Shown in pieces: positions 60,474 through 64,000 of a DNA stretch of 64,000 nt. The DNA is from Nocardioides sp. 1609 (GTDB lineage: Bacteria; Actinomycetota; Actinomycetes; Propionibacteriales; Nocardioidaceae), in assembly GCF_004522105.1 (NCBI RefSeq), contig NZ_SPUJ01000005.1, forward strand, positions 186,001-250,000. The letters are read 5' to 3'. A model generated the notes under the pieces. That model saw nothing but the letters and a program-made list of their open reading frames with translations, ran no database searches and was not told the DNA's origin. Position 1 is the stretch's first letter; every line of letters begins with the position of its first letter. Position numbers and translations under genes: made by a program.

Positions 60474-61814
60474 GTGGGCCGCGCGGAGACCGAGGTCGCG
60501 GTCGACGACCACCACGACGAACGTCCTGACCCCGTGAGCAGCCTCGTCGAGCTGGTGGTCCCAGCCCGGCTGGGTGCCGGGTTCCGCTGGGTGCTGGCGT
60601 CGTCCTGGACGACCAACCTGGGCGACGGCATCGCGCTGGCCGCGGGTCCGCTCCTGGTGGCCTCCCAGACCGACCAGCCGTTCCTCGTGGCCCTCGCCGC
60701 GCTCGCGGTCTGGGCCCCGCCGCTGGTCATCGGGCTGTACGCCGGCGCGATCACCGACCGCCTCGACCGGCGACTGATCGTGCTGGTCACCAACGCCCTC
60801 CGGGTCGCGGTGCTGGTGGTGCTGACGACGTTCATCGTCACCGACGCGGTCTCCATCGCGGTGGTGCTGGCCGTGATGTTCACCCTCGGGACCGCCGAGA
60901 TGTTCGCCGACAACGCCGCGAGCACGCTCGTGCCCATGCTCGTCGACCGCGACGACCTCGCCGTCGCCAACTCCCGCATCCAGACCGGCTTCATCACCGT
61001 CAACCAGCTCGCCGGGCCGCCGCTCGGCGCGGCCCTGTTCGCGGCCGGCAGCGCGTGGCCGTTCGCTGCCGAGGCGGTGCTCGTGCTGCTCGGGGCGCTG
61101 CTGATCTCGCGGCTCGAGCTGCCACCGCACCGGCGCGACCCGGAGACGGTGGCGCGGATCAGCCACGACATCGCCGAGGGCTTCCGCTGGGTGGTCCACC
61201 ACGCCGCCGTCCGGACGCTCGTGCTGACGATCTTCATCTTCAACATCACCTTCGGCGCCGCCTGGTCGGTGCTGGTCCTCTACGCGACCCAGCGCCTCGG
61301 CCTCGGCGAGGTCGGCTTCGGCCTGGTGACGACGGTCGGCGCGGCCGGCGGCCTGCTCGGCACGCTCTCCTACGGGTGGATCACCCGGCACGTCAGCCTC
61401 GGCGACCTGATGCGGATCGGGCTCGTCGTCGAGACGTTCACCCACCTCGGCCTGGCGCTGACCACCTCGCCGTACGTCGCGCTGCCGATCTTCTTCGTCT
61501 TCGGCGCGCACGCCTTCATCTGGGGGACGACGTCGATCACCGTCCGCCAGCGCGCGGTGCCCTCGCCGCTGCAGGGCCGGGTGGGCTCGGTCTACCTCGT
61601 CGGCGTGTTCGGCGGCCTCGTCGTCGGGTCCGGCATCGGCGGCCTGCTCGCCCAGCACGGGGGGCTCGCGGCGCCGTTCTGGTTCGCCTTCGCCGGCTCG
61701 GCCGTCTTCGTCGTCGCGATCTGGCGCCAGCTCAGCCACGTCGCGCACGCCGACGAGGCGTCCGCGCCGCTCACGGCCCTTTCAGCCGACGGCCAGGAAG
61801 CCGGGGGAGGATGA
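60474..61814 (+). CDS. MFS transporter (EntS-like exporter group)
   Basis: 446 residues with about 11-12 spans. Begins around RWVLASSWTTNLGDGIALAAG; has AGAITDRLDRRLIVLVTNALR (MFS loop) and FADNAASTLVPMLVDRDDLA, typical of the EntS/MFS_3 exporters. Substrate unknown. GTG 60474 or, more likely by homology to short N-termini, GTG 60534 is the start. VanZ gene follows by 4 bp. Confidence 0.85.
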   Translation: MGRAETEVAVDDHHDERPDPVSSLVELVVPARLGAGFRWVLASSWTTNLGDGIALAAGPLLVASQTDQPFLVALAALAVWAPPLVIGLYAGAITDRLDRRLIVLVTNALRVAVLVVLTTFIVTDAVSIAVVLAVMFTLGTAEMFADNAASTLVPMLVDRDDLAVANSRIQTGFITVNQLAGPPLGAALFAAGSAWPFAAEAVLVLLGALLISRLELPPHRRDPETVARISHDIAEGFRWVVHHAAVRTLVLTIFIFNITFGAAWSVLVLYATQRLGLGEVGFGLVTTVGAAGGLLGTLSYGWITRHVSLGDLMRIGLVVETFTHLGLALTTSPYVALPIFFVFGAHAFIWGTTSITVRQRAVPSPLQGRVGSVYLVGVFGGLVVGSGIGGLLAQHGGLAAPFWFAFAGSAVFVVAIWRQLSHVAHADEASAPLTALSADGQEAGGG

Positions 61815-61818
61815 CGTC

Positions 61819-62301
61819 ATGTTCCACCGGCATCCCTTCCTCAGCGTCCTCACCTTCGCCTACCTCGGCTTCGTCGGCTGGGTGACGCTGACGCCCGCCT
61901 CGACCGCACCGACGGGCAGCGACCTCGTGCTGCGGGTGCTGGCCCGGCTGCAGCGCCACGAGGAGCTGTCGTGGTTGACCTACGACCGGGCCGAGCTCCT
62001 GGCCAACATCGCGCTGTTCGTGCCGGTCGGTGTGTTCCTCCTGCTGCTGGTCGGCACCCGGTTCTGGTGGGTGGCCGGGATCGGCGGGTTCCTGATGACC
62101 TCGGCGATCGAGACCGCGCAACGGTCGATCCCGGGCCGGGTCCCCGACGAGCGCGACCTGCTCGCCAACACCGTCGGGGCCCTCGTGGGCATCGCGGTCG
62201 GGCTGGTGCTCACCTACCCGGCCTCGCGTCGCCGGGCCCGGGCCGCGCGCGCCCGCCGTGCTGCGTCTCACCCGGCGTCGGGGCGACTGCCGGTCGGGTG
62301 A
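61819..62301 (+). CDS. VanZ-family membrane protein
   Basis: 160 residues, about four spans. LSWLTYDRAELLANIALFVP and SAIETAQRSIPGRVPDERDL with NTVGALVGI match VanZ, a poorly understood family associated with low-level teicoplanin tolerance in enterococci. A ribosome binding site GGGGGAGG precedes the ATG. Basic C-terminal tail. Nothing points to glycopeptide resistance here. Confidence 0.88.
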   Translation: MFHRHPFLSVLTFAYLGFVGWVTLTPASTAPTGSDLVLRVLARLQRHEELSWLTYDRAELLANIALFVPVGVFLLLLVGTRFWWVAGIGGFLMTSAIETAQRSIPGRVPDERDLLANTVGALVGIAVGLVLTYPASRRRARAARARRAASHPASGRLPVG

Positions 62302-62359
62302 CGGGCGACGTCCGCGCCTCTCCCGCGTGGGCTTCGAGTCCGGCTCCCTTGCCCGCCGC

Positions 62360-62661
62360 GATTTCCCCGGTCGACCGGGGAAATCTGAACTTGGCGGCCG
62401 ATATCCCGGCCCCCCAGTTCAGGTTCAGGCCGTCCGGCGAGACGGGCGGGGCCGACGGGACGACGTCGGCGGCGCCCACCACTCGGGTTCCGGAACCCCT
62501 GCCGCGCCGGGATTTCCCCGGTCGACCGGGGAAATCTGAACTTGGCGGCCGATATCCCGGCCCCCCAGCTCAGGTTCAGGCCGTCCGGCGAGACGGGCGG
62601 GGCCGACGGGACGACGTCGGCGGCGCCCACCACTCGGGTTCCGGACCACTGCCGCCCGGGA
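62360..62661. repeat. Direct duplication (151-bp period) with 26-bp palindromes
   Basis: Within the 525-bp gap 62302-62826. A perfect 26-bp palindrome starting GATTTCCCCGGTCGAC lies at 62360-62385 and 62511-62536, each followed by the same ~120 bp with one substitution up to about 62643. Inside, CTGAACTTGGCGGCC and GGCCCCCCAGTTCAGG form another inverted repeat, shared with 40244-40346. No ORF here looks genuine. Confidence 0.92.
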
Positions 62662-62748
62662 TTCCCGCGCCCAGCGGTGACTCTCCCGCCCTCCAGCCCC
62701 GGTCGACGCGCACGACCCGCACTCCCGAGGAGTCGAGCGCGCCACCGG

Positions 62749-62754
62749 TAGGGT
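62749..62754 (+). promoter_or_regulatory. Candidate -10 upstream of smc
   Basis: TAGGGT about 73 bp before the smc start. No clear -35. Confidence 0.3.
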
Positions 62755-62826
62755 GAGCGCGCTGAGCTTCCCCCGCGTCAGTAGCCGCACGCCCGACGTA
62801 CCCGAGCACCGCGATGGAGCCCCGCG

Positions 62827-64000
62827 TTGTACCTCAAGAGCCTGACCCTCAGGGGCTTCAAGTCCTTCGCGTCGGCGACCACGCTCCAGCTCGAGCCGGG
62901 CATCACCTGCATCGTCGGTCCGAACGGCTCCGGCAAGTCGAACGTCGTCGACGCGCTCGCCTGGGTGATGGGTGAGGCGAGCGCGAAGAGCCTGCGCGGC
63001 GGGAAGATGGACGACGTCATCTTCGCCGGCACGTCCGGTCGCCCGCCGCTGGGCCGCGCCGAGGTGGCGCTGACCATCGACAACGCCGACGGCGCGCTGC
63101 CGATCGAGTACGCCGAGGTCACGATCACCCGCACGATGTTCCGCAGCGGCGGGTCCGAGTACGCGATCAACGGCACCAGCTGCCGCCTGCTCGACGTCCA
63201 GGAGCTGCTCTCCGACTCCGGCATCGGCCGCGAGATGCACGTGATCGTCGGCCAGGGCCAGCTCGACACGATCCTGCACGCCACGCCCGAGGACCGGCGC
63301 GGCTTCATCGAGGAGGCCGCCGGCGTCCTCAAGCACCGCAAGCGCAAGGAGAAGGCGCTCCGCAAGCTCGACGCCACCGAGGGCAACCTCACCCGGCTCG
63401 GCGACCTGCTCCACGAGCTGCGCCGCCAGCTCAAGCCGCTCGGCCGCCAGGCCGAGGTCGCGCGCAAGGCGGCCGGCGTCCAGGCCGATGCCCGCGACGC
63501 CCGGGCCCGGCTGCTGGCCGACGACCTCGTCACCGCCCGCACCGCCCTCGAGCAGGAGATGGCCGACGAGTCGATCCTGCTCGAGCGTCGCACCGAGGTG
63601 GAGGCCGCGGTCGCGACCGCGCGGCAGCGCGAGGCCGAGCTCGAGGCCGCGCTGCGCGAGGACCTGCCGGCCCTGAGCCGGGCCCAGGAGGTGCAGTTCG
63701 CCCTGCGCGGGCTCCGCGAGCGCGTGCACGGCACCCAGGGCCTGGCCGCCGAGCGGATCCGCAACGCCGCCGGCGCCGCCGAGACCACCGGGCAGCAGGG
63801 GCGCGACCCCGACCAGATCGAGGCCGAGGCCGAGCGGGTCCGCGTGCAGGAGCAGGAGATCGGCGCCCAGGTCACCCGGCACCGCACCGGCCTCGAGGAG
63901 GCGGTCGCCGCCCGCAAGGCCGCTGAGGACGCCGCCGCGGAGGAGGACCGTCGGATCGCCGCGCTGCAGCGGGCCGCCGCCGACCGGCGCGAGGGACTGG
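62827..64000 (+). CDS. smc: Chromosome segregation protein SMC (N-terminal part)
   Basis: Runs off the right edge after about 391 codons. Begins with a TTG codon, [20 protein letters not shown], preceded by GGAG. Walker [20 protein letters not shown] is at residues 32-50; [16 protein letters not shown] and [20 protein letters not shown] (Q-loop region), then [20 protein letters not shown] leads into the coiled coil with charged heptads. The signature motif and Walker B lie outside the window. Standard actinobacterial position near rnc-mutM. Confidence 0.93.
   Translation, partial: MYLKSLTLRGFKSFASATTLQLEPGITCIVGPNGSGKSNVVDALAWVMGEASAKSLRGGKMDDVIFAGTSGRPPLGRAEVALTIDNADGALPIEYAEVTITRTMFRSGGSEYAINGTSCRLLDVQELLSDSGIGREMHVIVGQGQLDTILHATPEDRRGFIEEAAGVLKHRKRKEKALRKLDATEGNLTRLGDLLHELRRQLKPLGRQAEVARKAAGVQADARDARARLLADDLVTARTALEQEMADESILLERRTEVEAAVATARQREAELEAALREDLPALSRAQEVQFALRGLRERVHGTQGLAAERIRNAAGAAETTGQQGRDPDQIEAEAERVRVQEQEIGAQVTRHRTGLEEAVAARKAAEDAAAEEDRRIAALQRAAADRREGL

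Noticed and set aside
61819..62301. Vancomycin resistance from VanZ-like gene
   Set aside because: VanZ-family proteins are common membrane proteins; there are no vanHAX genes and ddl looks like a normal D-Ala ligase.
62360..62661. Possible insertion sequence
   Set aside because: No transposase ORF, no target-site duplication and the whole stretch is non-coding duplication of a palindromic element.

Overview
The window is about 73% G+C with strong G/C bias at third codon positions, many GTG/TTG starts, four-base gene overlaps (ATGA, GTGA, TTGA) and many leaderless genes. The gene content (PknG/GlnH/GlnX cluster, HupB with a lysine-rich tail, CofC/FbiD for coenzyme F420, an AAC(2')-type acetyltransferase) points to a high-GC actinobacterium. 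A Nocardioidaceae such as Nocardioides is the best guess; this is inference, no 16S gene is present.

Layout. (1) 1-1351: the end of a MocR-type regulator diverging from a YczE-type membrane protein, then an orphan MazF/PemK-type protein. (2) 1582-14030: ten co-directional, mostly overlapping genes centred on protein kinase PknG: TelA-like protein, small helical protein, CbbX/EccA-type AAA+ ATPase, GlnX-like membrane sensor, GlnH-like lipoprotein, helical protein, PknG, PP2C phosphatase, VWA protein, FHA protein. This is the most system-like block in the window. (3) 14160-17568: methyltransferase, then a leader peptide/hairpin region, a 44-codon ORF, leuB and ilvE. (4) 17636-26201: MFS exporter and M20 peptidase, a membrane Ser/Thr kinase, an ABC exporter and a two-component system. 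(5) 26202-28012: an Ile-codon leader peptide and intrinsic terminator in front of citramalate synthase cimA. (6) 28036-36398: TetR/FMN reductase pair, amidase, AAC(2'), 3-methyladenine glycosylase homologue, FAH hydrolase, gltX, CPBP protease. (7) 36454-36725: tRNA-Gln and tRNA-Glu with twin promoters and a terminator. (8) 36768-43221: LCP protein, Ada/AlkA fusion plus Ogt, IclR-type regulator diverging from leuCD. (9) 43550-49972: hupB, cofC, plsC-gpsA, metB-like gene, ddl, DUF3515. (10) 49975-64000: Lrp/AsnC-type domain, thiL, reductase, and the core run rpmB-dak2-recG-rsmD-coaD-DUF177-rpmF-rnc-mutM, then a small protein, MFS, VanZ and the start of smc.

How it works together. Branched-chain amino acid synthesis is split into three loci (leuB-ilvE, cimA, leuCD), each with a different visible control: a V/L/I leader with competing hairpins, an Ile leader with terminator, and an IclR-type operator. 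The PknG block joins an extracytoplasmic amino-acid-binding lipoprotein, membrane sensor, kinase, phosphatase, phosphothreonine reader (FHA), VWA protein and ATPase in one transcription unit.

Intergenic DNA is unusually rich in different palindromic repeat families (at least six), several with near-identical copies tens of kb apart. No phage, IS transposase, rRNA or CRISPR array was seen.
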